Assembly: GCA_954871525.1 (NCBI GenBank)
Contig: OX940871.1
Location: forward strand, 22,163,586-22,227,585
Direction of reading: 5' to 3'
From: Parietaria judaica
Taxonomy: Eukaryota > Streptophyta > Magnoliopsida > Rosales > Urticaceae
DNA length: 64,000 bases
A model generated the notes under the pieces. The model worked only from the letters and a program-made list of their open reading frames with translations. It had not been told where the DNA came from and made no database searches. A program made the position numbers and the translations under genes. How positions within the stretch are numbered: the stretch's first letter is position 1; every line of letters starts with the position of its first letter. Of this stretch, positions 40,913-54,320 are shown one piece after another.

Positions 40913-43336
40913 AGAACTCGTGTTTTATTCAAATTCCAATGTATAAGCCCTAAAATAATTATTTTTTCAATTGGTTCGAAATTTTAGGTTGTAAACAATG
41001 TAAAATAAAGAAATGCTATAGGAAATGCTATAGCATTTCCTATGGCATTTCTCGTCAACAATTTAATACTTGCATATTTTTGCATGAGAACGCTTGTAAT
41101 ATTCAAATTCCAATGTATAAGCCCTAAAATCATTATTTTTAAATTGGTTCAAAATTTTAAGTTGAAATCAATGTAAAATAAAGAAATGATATAGAAAATG
41201 CTATAGCATTTCCAATAGCATTTCTCGTCAACAATTTAATCCTTGCATATTTTTGCATGAGAACGCTAGTAATATTGAAATTTTAATGTATAAGCCCTAA
41301 AATCATTATTTTTTTCAAGTGGTTCGAAATTTTAGGTTTTAAACAATGTAAAATAAAGAAATGCTATAGGAAATGCTATAGCATTTCCTATGGCATTTCT
41401 CGTCAACAATTTAATCCTTGCATATTTTTGCATGAGAACGCTTGTAATATTAAAATTCCAATGTATAAGCCCTAAAATAATTATCTTTTCAATTGGTCCA
41501 AAATAATAGGTTGTAAACAATGTAAAATAAAGAAATGCTATAGGAAATGCTATGGCATTTCTCGTTAACAATTTAATCCTTGCATATTTTTGTAGAGAAC
41601 TCTTTTTATATTCAAAATTTCAATATATAAGCGCTAAAATCATTATTTTTTCAATTGATTCGAAATTTTAAGTTGTAAAAAATGTAAAATAAAGAAATGC
41701 TATAAGAAATGCTATAACATTTCCCATGACATTTCTTGTCAACAATTTAATCCTTGCATAATTTTGCATCAGAACGCTTGTAATATTGAAATTCCAATGT
41801 ATAAACCCTAAAATCATTCTTTTTTCATTTGGTTCAAAATTTTAGGTTTTAAACAATGTAAAATAAAGAAATGCTATAGGAAATGCTATAGCATTTCCTA
41901 TGGCATTTCTCGTCAACAATTTAATCCTTGCATATTTTTGCATGAGAACACTTGTAATATTGAAATTCCAATGTATAAGCCCTAAAATCATTATTTTTTC
42001 AATTGGTTCAAATTTTAGGTTGTAAACAATGTAAAATAAAGAAATGCTATAGGAAATGCTATAGCATTTCCTATGGCATTTCTCGACAACAATTTAATCC
42101 TTTCATATCTTTGCATGAGAACGCTTGTAATATTCAAATTCCAATGTCTAAGCCCTAAAATCATTATTTTTTCATTTGGTTTCAAAATTTTAGGTTTTAA
42201 ACAATGTAAAATAAAGAAATGCAACAGGAAATGCTATAGCATTTCCTATGGCATTTCTCGTCAACAATTTAATCCTTGCATATTTTTGCATGAGAACGCT
42301 TGTAATATTAAAATTCCAATGTACAAGCCCTAAAATCATTCTTTTTTCAATTGGTTCGAAATTTAAGGTTGTAAAAAATTTAAAATAAAGAAATGCTTTA
42401 GAAAGTGCTATAGCGTTTCCTATGGCATTTCTCGTCAACAATTTATTTCTTGCATATTTTTGCATGAGAACTCTTGTTATATTCAAATTCCAATGTATAA
42501 GCCCTAAAATAATTATTTTTTCAATTAGCTCAAAATTTTAGGTCGTATACAATGTAAAATAAAGAAATGTTATAGGAAATGCTATAGCATTTCCTATGGC
42601 ATTTCTCGTCAACAATTTAATCCTTGCATATTTTTGCATGAGAACGCTTGTAATATTAAGATTCCAATGTATAAGCCCTAAAATCGTTATTTTTTCAATT
42701 GGTTCAAAATTTAAGGTTGTCAAAAATTTAAAATAAAGAAATGCTATAGGAAATGCTATAGGATTTCCTATGGCATTTCTCGTCAATAATTTAATCCTTG
42801 CATATTTTTGCATGAGAACGCTTGTAATATCTAAATTCCAATGTATAAGCCCTAAAATCATTATTTCTTCAATTGGTTCAAATTTTAAGCTGTAAACAAT
42901 GTAAAATAAAGAAATGCTATAGGAAATGCTATAGCATTTCCTATGGCATTTCTCGACAACAATTTAATCCTTGCATATTTTTGCATGAGAACGCTTGTAA
43001 TATTCAAATTCCAATATCTAAGTCCTAAAATCATTATTTTTTCATTTGGTTTCAACATTTTTGGTTTTAAACAATGTAAAATAAAGAAATGCAATAGGAA
43101 ATGCTATAGCATTTCCTATGGCATTTCTCTGCAACAATTTAATATTTGCATATTTTTGCATGAGAACGCTTGTAATATTAAAATTCCAATGTACAAGCCC
43201 TAAAATCATTATTTTTACAATTGGTTCGAAATTTAAGGTTGTAAAAAATTTAAAAAAAAGAAATGCTTTAGAAAGTGCTATAGCGTTTCCTATGGCATTT
43301 CTCGTCAACAATTTAATCCTTGCATATTTTTGCATG
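40913..43336 (+). repeat. Higher-order block B, copy 3 (2,424 bp)
   Basis: This is tandem to B2 with no A block between. B2 and B3 share variants absent from B1, for example TTTAAAAAAAAGAAATG near 40827 and 43251 and CCTTTCATATCTTTGC near 39672 and 42099. It is practically identical to B4 over most of its length. Confidence 0.88.
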
Positions 43337-45757
43337 AGAACTCGTGTTTTATTCAAATTCCAATGTATAAGCCCTAAAATAATTATTTTTTCAATTGGTT
43401 CGAAATTTTAGGTTGTAAACAATGTAAAATAAAGAAATGCTATAGGAAATGCTATAGCATTTCCTATGGCATTTCTCGTCAACAATTTAATACTTGCATA
43501 TTTTTGCATGAGAACGCTTGTAATATTCAAATTCCAATGTATAAGCCCTAAAATCATTATTTTTTAAATTGGTTCAAAATTTTAAGTTGAAATCAATGTA
43601 AAATAAAGAAATGATATAGAAAATGCTATAGCATTTCCAATAGCATTTCTCGTCAACAATTTAATCCTTGCATATTTTTGCATGAGAACGCTAGTAATAT
43701 TGAAATTTTAATGTATAAGCCCTAAAATCATTATTTTTTTCAAGTGGTTCGAAATTTTAGGTTTTAAACAATGTAAAATAAAGAAATGCTATAGGAAATG
43801 CTATAGCATTTCCTATGGCATTTCTCGTCAACAATTTAATCCTTGCATATTTTTGCATGAGAACGCTTGTAATATTAAAATTCCAATGTATAAGCCCTAA
43901 AATAATTATCTTTTCAATTGGTCCAAAATAATAGGTTGTAAACAATGTAAAATAAAGAAATGCTATAGGAAATGCTATGGCATTTCTCGTTAACAATTTA
44001 ATCCTTGCATATTTTTGTAGAGAACTCTTTTTATATTCAAAATTTCAATATATAAGCGCTAAAATCATTATTTTTTCAATTGATTCGAAATTTTAAGTTG
44101 TAAAAAATGTAAAATAAAGAAATGCTATAAGAAATGCTATAACATTTCCCATGACATTTCTTGTCAACAATTTAATCCTTGCATAATTTTGCATCAGAAC
44201 GCTTGTAATATTGAAATTCCAATGTATAAACCCTAAAATCATTCTTTTTTCATTTGGTTCAAAATTTTAGGTTTTAAACAATGTAAAATAAAGAAATGCT
44301 ATAGGAAATGCTATAGCATTTCCTATGGCATTTCTCGTCAACAATTTAATCCTTGCATATTTTTGCATGAGAACACTTGTAATATTGAAATTCCAATGTA
44401 TAAGCCCTAAAATCATTATTTTTTCAATTGGTTCAAATTTTAGGTTGTAAACAATGTAAAATAAAGAAATGCTATAGGAAATGCTATAGCATTTCCTATG
44501 GCATTTCTCGACAACAATTTAATCCTTGCATATCTTTGCATGAGAACGCTTGTAATATTCAAATTCCAATGTCTAAGCCCTAAAATCATTATTTTTTCAT
44601 TTGGTTTCAAAATTTTAGGTTTTAAACAATGTAAAATAAAGAAATGCAACAGGAAATGCTATAGCATTTCCTATGGCATTTCTCGTCAACAATTTAATCC
44701 TTGCATATTTTTGCATGAGAACGCTTGTAATATTAAAATTCCAATGTACAAGCCCTAAAATCATTCTTTTTTCAATTGGTTCGAAATTTAAGGTTGTAAA
44801 AAATTTAAAATAAAGAAATGCTTTAGAAAGTGCTATAGCGTTTCCTATGGCATTTCTCGTCAACAATTTATTTCTTGCATATTTTTGCATGAGAACTCTT
44901 GTTATATTCAAATTCCAATGTATAAGCCCTAAAATTATTATTTTTTCAATTAGCTCAAAATTTTAGGTCGTATACAATGTAAAATAAAGAAATGTTATAG
45001 GAAATGCTATAGCATTTCCTATGGCATTTCTCGTCAACAATTTAATCCTTGCATATTTTTGCATGAGAACGCTTGTAATATTAAGATTCCAATGTATAAG
45101 CCCTAAAATCGTTATTTTTTCAATTGGTTCAAAATTTAAGGTTGTCAAATATTTAAAATAAAGAAATGCTATAGGAAATGCTATAGGATTTCCTATGGCA
45201 TTTCTCGTCAACAATTTAATCCTTGCATATTTTTGCATGAGAACGCTTGTAATATCTAAATTCCAATGTATAAGCCCTAAAATCATTATTTCTTCAATTG
45301 GTTCAAATTTTAAGCTGTAAACAATGTAAAATAAAGAAATGCTATAGGAAATGCTATGGCATTTCTCGACAACAATTTAATCCTTGCATATTTTTGCATG
45401 AGAACGCTTGTAATATTCAAATTCCAATATCTAAGTCCTAAAATTATTATTTTTTCATTTGGTTTCAAAATTTTTGGTTTTAAACAATGTAAAATAAAGA
45501 AATGCAATAGGAAATGCTATAGCATTTCCTATGGCATTTCTCTGCAACAATTTAATATTTGCATATTTTTGCATGAGAACGCTTGTAATATTAAAATTCC
45601 AATGTACAAGCCCTAAAATCATTATTTTTACAATTGGTTCGAAATTTAAGGTTGTAAAAAAATTAAAATAAAGAAATGCTTTAGAAAGTGCTATAGCGTT
45701 TCCTATGGCATTTCTCGTCAACAATTTAATCCTTGCATATTTTTGCATGAGAACGCT
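43337..45757 (+). repeat. Higher-order block B, copy 4
   Basis: This is the last B unit. Near 45758 it leaves the pattern: the expected ACTCGTGTTTTATTC is replaced by ACGCTTGAAATATTA. It lacks 12 bp in one dyad near 45350, and it has reverted or independent bases at a few B3 marker sites. Confidence 0.87.
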
Positions 45758-46699
45758 TGAAATATTAAAATTCCACTGTATAAGCCCTAAAATCATTATT
45801 TTTTCAGTTGGTTCAAAATTTAAGGTTTTCAAAAATGTAAAATAAAGAAATGCTTTAGGAAATGCTATAGCATTTCCTATGGCATTTCTCGTGAACAATT
45901 TAATCCTTGCATATTTTTGCATGAGAACGCTTGTTATATTAAAATTCCAATGTATAAGCCCTAAAATAATTATTTATTCAATTGGTTCGAAATTTAAGGT
46001 TGTAAAAAAAATAAAATAAAGAAATGCTATAGGAAATGCTATAACATTTCCTATGGCATTTCTCGTCCGCAATTTAATCCTTGCATATAGCATTTCCTAT
46101 GGCATTTCTCGTCAACAATTTAATCCTTGCATATTTTTGCATGAGAACTCTTGTTATATTCAAATTCCAATGTATAAGCCCTAAAATCGTTATTTTTTCA
46201 ATTGGTTCAAAATATTAGGTCGTAAACAATGTAAAATAAAGAAGTGCTATATGAAATGTAATAGCACTTCCTATGGCATTTCTCGTCAACAATTTAATCC
46301 TTGCATATTTTTGCCTGAGAACGCTTGTAATATTATAATTCCAATGTATAAGCTCTAAAATCATTATTTTTTCAATTAGTTCGAAATTTTAGGTTGTAAA
46401 CAATGTAAGATAAAGAAATGCTATAGGAAATGCTATAGCATTTCCTATGGCATTTCTCGTCAAATATTTAATCCTTGCATATTTTTGCATGAGAACGCTT
46501 TTAATATTAAAATATTTGTTATGTTCAAATTCCAATGTATAGGCCCTAAAATCGTTATTTTTTTAATTGGTTCAAAATATTAGGTCGTAAACAATGTAAA
46601 ATAAAGAAATGCTATATAGCATTTCCTATGGAATTTCTCGTCAACAATTTAATCCTTGCATATTTTTGCATGAGAACGCTTTTAATATTAAAATTCCAA

Positions 46700-47797
46700 T
46701 GTAAAAGCCCTAAAATCTTTATTTTTCAATTGGTTCAAAATATTAGGTCGTAAACAATGTAAAATAAAGAAATGCTATAGGATTTCCTATGGAATTTCTC
46801 GTCAACAATTTAATCCTTGCATATTTTTGAATGAGAACTCTTGTTATTTTTAAATTCCAATAAATAAGCCCTAAAATCAATATTTTTTCAATTGGTTCAA
46901 AATTTTAGTATGTAAACAATGTAAAATAAAGAAATGCTATAGGAAATGCTATGGCATTTCTTATAGCATTTCCTATGGCATTTCATGTCAACAATTAAAT
47001 CCTTGCATATTTTTTGCATGTGAACGCTTGTAATATTAAAATTCCATTGTATTAGCCCTAAAATCAATATTTTTTCAATTGGTTAAAAATTTTAGGTCGT
47101 AAACAATGTAAAATAATGAAATGCTATAGAAAATGCTATATGGCATTTCTCGTCAACAATATAATCCTTGTATATTTTTGCATGGCAACGCTTGTAATAT
47201 TAAAATTCCAATGTATAAGCCCTAAAATAATTATTTTTTCAATTGGTTCAAAATTTTAGGCTGTAAACAATGTTAAATAAAGAAATTCTAAAGGAAATGC
47301 TAGCATTTCCTATGGCATTTCTCGTCAACAATATTAAATAAAGAAATACTATAGGAAATGCTGGCATTTCTCGCCAACAATTTAATCCTTGCATATTTTT
47401 GCATGAGAACGCTTGTAATATTAAAATTCCAATGTATAATCCCTAAAATCATTATTTTTTTAATTGGTTCGAAACTTTAGGTCGTAAACATTGTAAAATA
47501 AAGAAATGCTATAGGAAATGCTATATCATTTCCTATGGCATTTCACGTCAACAATTAAATCCTTGCATATTTTTTGCATGAGAACGCTTGTAATGTTAAA
47601 ATTCCCTTGTATAAGCCCTAAAATCATTATTTTTTCAGTTGGTTCAAAATTTTAGGTCATAAACAATGTAAAATTAAGAAATGCTAGCATTTCCTATAAC
47701 ATTTCTCGTCAACAATTTAATCCTTGCATAGTTTTGCATGAGAACGCTTGTAATATTAAAATTCCAATGTATAAGCCATAAAATCATTATTTTTTCA
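46700..47797 (+). repeat. Segmental duplication, interrupted copy
   Basis: This tract matches 49143-50439. Markers include TTTTTGAATGAGAACTC (46824 and 49267), CCAATAAATAAGCCC, and TTTCATGTCAACAATTAAATCC (46981 and 49596). The offset grows from 2,443 to about 2,642 bp, because the downstream copy has one extra monomer and some restored dyad arms. This copy is cut off at 47797 by the unknown insertion. Confidence 0.8.
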
Positions 47798-48354
47798 TAC
47801 TAACTTCACCTAACATACTTATACACTTAATATATATATATATATATATATATTCATACTTATACATACTTATACACTTAATATATTTATTCATTTAATA
47901 TTATACACTTCAACTAATATTAAATTTGTTAACATACATGTACAATTAACATGCATATTCACTTAATATTACACACTTAACATACATATTCACTTCACAT
48001 AATAATTTGACTTAATATTATACACTTCAACTAATAAAGTGACTTAACATTATACATTTCACCTACATATTTAAGTTACAAATGTATTTTGTTGTATACA
48101 ATTATGTCTTGTATTTATTAAATATGTAGTTTTGACCCTATATAAATATCTTGCTTAAATACTCAAATATTTTTTACAAAATATCCATCGAAAACCCCAT
48201 CGGCATGCGGTATGCCCATGCGGTATATGCGGTATATGCGGCATGCGGCATGCCCTTTTTTTACCATTTGCCCATCGACATACCCATCGGCAAGCGATAT
48301 ATCCGTAAAACAGAAAATGCGAAACTACATCGGCAAGCGGCATTTTAAACCTTG
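47798..48354. other. Unidentified 557-bp insertion
   Basis: Satellite stops after ATTTTTTCA and resumes at GGAAATGCTAGC. The left part (47798-48080) is made of degenerate repeats of ATACACTTAATAT or ACTTCAACTAATA type with an AT run at 47831-47852. The right part (48190-48342) is richer in G+C. It repeats CATCGGCATGCGG or CATCGGCAAGCGG three times (near 48199, 48286 and 48329) and holds a cluster of ATGCGGTAT and GCATGC words. I see no terminal inverted repeat, no target duplication, no CTRR Helitron end and no coding capacity. About 70 bp of a normal monomer is missing across the site. It could be a fragment of a larger mobile element or filler DNA. Confidence 0.6.
47831..47852. repeat. AT dinucleotide microsatellite
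   Basis: About eleven TA units lie inside the unidentified insertion, flanked by ACACTTAA and TTCATACTTATACA repeats. Confidence 0.9.
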
Positions 48355-51300
48355 GGAAATGCTAGCATTTCCTATGGCATTTCTTGTCAACAATTTAATC
48401 CTTGCATATTTTTGCATGAGAACTCTTGTTATATTTAAATTCCAATGTATAAACCCAAAAATCATTGTTTTTCAATTGGTTCGAAATTTTAGGTTGTAAA
48501 CAATGCAAAAGAAAGAAATTCTATAGGAAATGCTATAGCATTTCCTATGGAATTTCTCGTCAACAATTTAATTCTTGCATATTTTTGCATGAGAACGCTT
48601 GTAATATTAAAATTCCAATGTATAAGCCTTAAAATCGTTATTTTCTCAATTGGTCCGAAAGTTTAGGTCGTAAACAATGTAAAATAAATAAATTCTATAG
48701 GAAATGCTATATCATTTCCTATGGCATTTCTCATCAACAATTTAATCCTTGCATATTTTTGCATGAGAACGCTTGTAATATTAAAATTCCAATGTATAAG
48801 CCCTAAAATAAATATTTTTTCAATTGGTTCGAAATTTTAGGTCGTAAACAATGTAAAAAAAGAAATGTTATAGGAAATGCTATAGCATTTCCTATGGCAT
48901 TTCTCGTCAACAATTTAATCCTTGCATATTTTTGCATGAGAACGCTTGTAATATTAAAATTCCAATGTATAAGCCCTAAAATCATTATTTTTTCAATTGG
49001 TTCGTAATTTTAGGTTGTAAACAATGTAAAAAAAAAAAAGAAATGGTATAGGAAATGCTAGCATTTCCTATGGCATTTCTCGTCAACAATTTAATCCTTG
49101 CATATTTTTGCATGAGAACGCTTGTAATATTAAAATTCCAATGTAAAAGCCCTTAAATCATTATTTTTTCAATTGGTTCAAAATATTAGGTCGTAAACAA
49201 TGTAAAATAAAGAAATGCTATAGGATTTCCTATGGAATTTCTCGTCAACAATTTAATCCTTGCATATTTTTGAATGAGAACTCTTGTTATTTTTAAATTC
49301 CAATAAATAAGCCCTTAAATCAATATTTTTTCAATTGGTTCAAAATTTTAGGTTGTAAACAATGTAAAATAAAGAAATGTGATAGGAAATGCTAGCATTT
49401 CTTATGGCATTTCTCGTCAACAATTTAATCCTTCCATATTTTTGCATGAGAACGCTTGTAATATTAAAATTCCAATGTATAAGCCCTAAAATCATTACTT
49501 TTTCAATTGGTTCCAAATTTTAGGTCGTAAACAATGTAAAATAAAGAAATGCTATAGGAAATGCTATGGCATTTCTTATAGCATTTCCTATGGCATTTCA
49601 TGTCAACAATTAAATCCTTGCATATTTTTTGCATGAGAACGCTTGTAATATTAAAATTCCATTGTATAAGCCCTAAAATCAATATTTTTTCAATTGGTTA
49701 AAAATTTTAGGTCGTAAACAATGTAAAATAAAGAAATGCTATAGAAAATGCTATATGGCATTTCTCGTCAACAATATAATCCTTGTATATTTTTTCATGG
49801 GAACGCTTGTAATATTAAAATTCCAATGTATAAGCCCTAAAATAATTATTTTTTCAATTGGTTCAAAATTTTAGGCTGTAAACAATGTAAAAATAAAGAA
49901 ATTCTAAAGGAAATGCTAGCATTTCCTATGGCATTTCTCGTCAACAATGATAAATAAAGAAATGCTATAGGAAATGCTAGCATTTCCTATGGCATTTCTC
50001 GTCAACAATTTAATCCTTGCATATTTTTGCATGAGAACGCTTGTAATATTAAAATTCCAATGTATAATCCCTAAAATCATTATTTTTTCAATTGGTTCGA
50101 AACTTTAGGTCGTAAACATTGTAAAATAAAGAAATGCTATAGGAAATGCTATAGCATTTCCTACGGCATTTCACGTCAACAATTAAATCCTTGCATATTT
50201 TTTGCATAAGAACGCTTGTAATGTTAAAATTCCCTTGTATAAGCCCTAAAATCATTATTTTTTCAGTTGGTTCAAAATTTTAGGTCGTAAACAATGTAAA
50301 ATAAAGAAATGCTATAGGAAATGCTATAGCATTTCCTATAGCATTTCTCGTCAACAATTTAATCCTTGCATAGTTTTGCATGAGAACGCTTGTAATATTA
50401 AAATTCCAATGTATAAGCCATAAAATCATTATTTTTTCAATTGGTTCAAAATTTTAGGTTGTAAACAATTTAAAAAAAAAAAGAAATGGTATAGGAAATG
50501 CTAGCATTTCCTATGGCATTTCTCGTCAACAATTTAATCCTTGCATATTTTTGCATGAGAACGCTTGTAATATTGAAATTCCAATGTATAAGCCCTAAAA
50601 TCATTATTTTTTCAATTGGTTCAAAATTTTAGGTCGTAAACAATGTAAAATAAAGAAATGCTATAGGAAATGCTAGCATTTCCTATGTCATTTCTCGTCC
50701 ATAATTTAATCCTTGCATATTTTTGTATGAGAACGCTTGTAATATTAAAAGTCTAATGTATAAGCCCTAAAATCATTATTTTTTAAATTGGTTCAAAATT
50801 TTAGGTCGTAAAAGATGTAAAATAAAGAAATGATATAGCATTTCCTATGGCATTTCTCGTCAACAATATAATCCTTTCATATTTTTGCATGAGAACGCGT
50901 GTAATATTAAAATTCCAATGTATAAGCTCTAAAATTAATATTTTTTCAATTGATTCGAAATTTTAGGTCGTAAACAATGTAAAAAAAGAAATTTTATAGG
51001 ATTTCCTATGGCATTTCTCGTCAACAATTTAATCCTTGCATATTTTTGCATGAGAACGCTTGTAATATTAAAATTCCAATGTATAAGCCCTAAAATCATT
51101 TTTTTTTCAATTGGTTCGTAATTTTAGGTTGTAAACAATGTAAAAAAAAAAAGAAATGGTTTAGGAAATTCTAGCATTTCCTATGGCATTTCTCGTTAAC
51201 AATTTAATCCTTGCATATTTTTGCATGAGAACTCTTTTAATATTTAAATTTCAATGTATAAGCCCTAAAATCATTATTTTTTCAATTGGTTCAAAATTTT

Positions 51301-52044
51301 AGGTTGTAAACAATGTAAAATAAAGAAATGCTATAGGAAATTCTATAGCATTTCCTATGGCATTTCTCGTCACCAATTTAATCCTTGCATATTTTTGCAT
51401 GAGAACTCTTGTTATATTCAAATTCCAATGTATAAGCCCTAAACTTATTATTCTTTCAATTGGTTCGAAATTTTAGGTTGTAAACAATGTAAAATAAAGA
51501 AATGCTATAGGAAATGCTATAGCATTTCCTATGGCATCTCTTGTCCACAATTTAATCCTTGCATATTTTTGCATGAGAACGCTTGTAATATTAAAATTCC
51601 AATGTACAAGCCCTAAAATCGTTATTTTTTCAATTGGTTCGAAATTTTAGGTTTTAAACAATGTAAAATAAAGAAATGCTATAAGAAATGCTATAGCATT
51701 TCCTCTGGCTTTTCTCGTCAACAATTTAATCTTTGCATATTTTTGCATAAGAACTCTTGTTATATTTAAATTCCAATGTATAAGATCTAAAATCATTATA
51801 TTTTCAATTGGTTCGAAATTTTAGGTCATAAACAATGTAAAATAAAGAAATGCTATAGTATTTCCTATGGCATTTCTCGTCAACAATTTAATCCTTGCAT
51901 ATTTTTGCTTGAGAACGCTTGTAATATTAAAATTCCAATCTATAAGCCCTAAATTCATTACTTTTTCAATTGGTTCGAAATTTTAGGTTGTAAACAATGT
52001 AAAATAAAGAAATGCTATAGGAAATGCTATAGCATTTCCTATGA
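48355..52044 (+). repeat. 174-bp satellite array, block III
   Basis: About 21 monomers in the original orientation. It includes the uninterrupted duplicate (49143-50439) of the tract broken at 47797. A subgroup has an expanded A-run before GAAATGG (near 49028, 50472 and 51142). A truncated monomer near 49950 lacks most of its body. No gene is seen. Confidence 0.96.
52040..52044. other. Target-site duplication, left (TATGA)
   Basis: TATGA lies directly before the TGTAACG terminus and is repeated at 54586-54590. Joining the flanks across one TATGA restores a normal monomer (TTTCCTATGACATTTCTCG), a variant also found near 10490. Confidence 0.9.
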
Positions 52045-54243
52045 TGTAACGACCCCTTTTCCTCGGGTTCGTTACTTCTTTGATTAAACTCGTCAAAGTC
52101 CCGGTTTATAAAAATATTTTAAAGAGAAAATATTTAAATATGTATAAAGTTCAATACAATTTATATAATAAGTACTTGGGACTATACTTAACTTTAAAAC
52201 AAAAATAAAATATTTCGGAGCTCCTTATTTTAAAAACAAAAAAAGTAAAAGATTGCGGAAAACCACAAGATCGGTTCTACCACTGTATGCACCCGTATAT
52301 ATGCCACCGCTGATCCCGATTCATCCGCAATTCATCAGTTCTTTCCTGATTCTACAACACAACTATACGAGTGAGCTAACGCTTAGTACGCAAAAGCTTT
52401 TTATTACTCACAAAAATAATAATATATAATTCACATAATGCAATTCCATGTTATCATTTTATAGCTTTCTATTTATAAACATAGTCTTGGGCCCTGCGTA
52501 CGTACCAGCGCGCAACTACGCCTACGGGGGACTGGGGGCGCGACCCTAACCAAGTCAGCCCGCGGCAAATATCTCACGACGTATCAGTGACTACACGACC
52601 CGATACAGTCGGAGGCTTCATACACATTGTAATCAGTGACTACTCGACCCGATATACAATGGTTGGTACGACGCAATTTATTACTAAAATTGTCATACAT
52701 ATATATAATATCACTATAGATTATATGTATGACTAAATGCTACTTTTGGAATATACTCATACTGTATATTCATGCTTTTTCAATATGCTTATATCGCATA
52801 TCTAACATATATCATTAAACAATGCCAAAAAACAACATAAGTAATTCAAACATATATTTCACACCATACACAATCACACAAACTAGAATATTATTGTTGT
52901 GTTGTAGTGAGTACTTTTACGTACCTTATTTCTTACGATTCTAAGTTGGCAGAACTTGATGCTTTCATGCGCACATAAGAACTTCCTGATATTTAGAACT
53001 TAAATATCAAATTTCAAGACTTATAAAGTCTTTCATGTATTAATGTGCTTATACGCTCACTAGTACAGAGATAACGAATTATTCCTATCCTTCTGAAATA
53101 TTTATGTTAATTCATTACTTAAACTATCAAGCTTTTACAACCCTTGAATTTACCCTTACCCGATCTGTCCTAAATATTATTAGTATAATACCCACTTCAT
53201 CAAATACAACTCATTTGTATTCGTTACTCAAATTAGAAAGTGATTAAATATACATGTATACCTATATGGCATGTAAAAATATAATGTTCAAATGAATTGG
53301 CCTTAATATTCAAATGAATCGGCCACGTACACATTATGTTTCTATATATACAGAAACACAATATACAAAATAATTTCATTCTTTATAAAATTGATGAAGT
53401 CTTCAATAGCTATAATTAATATCAAATTCCTATATCTAATTACCATGTATTTCAATAACTGTATATATATACTAATATATATAATTTTGTGACTAGGTTT
53501 AGTTATCAGACTTCTAGTTATTCATGTATAAGGAGATAAAGATATAAAACTTTTACCCTTATGCATCATAGAAATAAGAATTATACTATCAGATTAAAAT
53601 ATATATGTATATACACTCATACTATTTTTCACAATACTATTCATGATTCTCTTAATATGTATATATAAATATTAATCAAATGAAGAATTACTAAGAAGGG
53701 ATAGTGTATACCTAAAACGCTGCTTGATTTTCAATCACGGGAGGAAGATTTTTAGAGAGATAAAGGCAATAGAGAGAGAGATTAGAGAGATGGATGAGTT
53801 CTCGGAAGGTGTCGAAACAAAATATAGAAAATATAAAGCGTATACTATAGTCGGTTATAAGCAAACAAATTGCAATGATTACCTTTTCATATTAATTTGT
53901 ATATGTGTATATATACATTAGTGGGTTTGTAAAATGAGAAATAAAAATAAGATTAGGTTTGAATAAATTAATAACTTAGCCCTTAAGTTATATGTATTTG
54001 CACAAAAAATACAAATGTTAATGTTTATATTTTATCATGCACATACAAATAACTAAGACAACTTTAAAATTATTAATCAACATAACTAAAATAGTACACT
54101 CTCTAAATTAATAGTGTATATTTATCTTATTATCGTCAAAATTCAAAGCGATAATATAGATAAGCTTTCCGGATACTACAATAATTGTGACAGTCACTAA
54201 TCCCGTGAGCCACGAGGGCAAGACCGGGCAAGCTGTGCAATCC

Positions 54244-54268
54244 CACATCGCCTGGGCAAGGGGATGTG
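54244..54268 (+). other. Hairpin candidate upstream of twin stems
   Basis: CACATC and GATGTG can pair across a 13-nt loop. It lies 18 bp before the two stronger hairpins and may belong to the same structured domain. The stem is short, so support is weak alone. Confidence 0.4.
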
Positions 54269-54286
54269 CTGATGGGACGTTCCCGA

Positions 54287-54314
54287 GACTGTGCAGGTAT
54301 GGGACTGCACGGTT
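54287..54314 (+). other. Hairpin 1 with GTATGGGA loop
   Basis: GACTGTGCAG pairs with CTGCACGGTT over ten positions when G-U pairs are allowed (the inner six base pairs are Watson-Crick). The loop is GTATGGGA. It is the partner of the next hairpin, which has the same loop and a different stem. Confidence 0.75.
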
Positions 54315-54320
54315 ATCGGA

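Larger units (their letters stand above)
22721..47797 (+). repeat. 174-bp satellite array, block II
   Basis: The same satellite in the same orientation resumes after the solo LTR, with about 144 monomers. It contains scattered short monomers with internal deletions. These include a junction near 23669, one of about 47 bp near 24046, one near 25891, one near 26893, and 26-bp losses near 27838 and 28320. It also contains the A/B higher-order blocks at 32087-45757. A 52-bp partial duplication lies near 46037-46130, and very short truncated monomers occur near 47290-47370. No gene is seen. Confidence 0.97.

Noticed and set aside
47798..48354. Helitron or MITE identity of the unknown insertion
   Set aside because: No TC...CTRR ends with a terminal hairpin, no terminal inverted repeats and no target duplication could be found.
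53724..53921. 65-codon open frame inside the LTR-type insertion
   Set aside because: It is short, in low-complexity AT-rich sequence, and has no recognisable motif or neighbouring coding structure.
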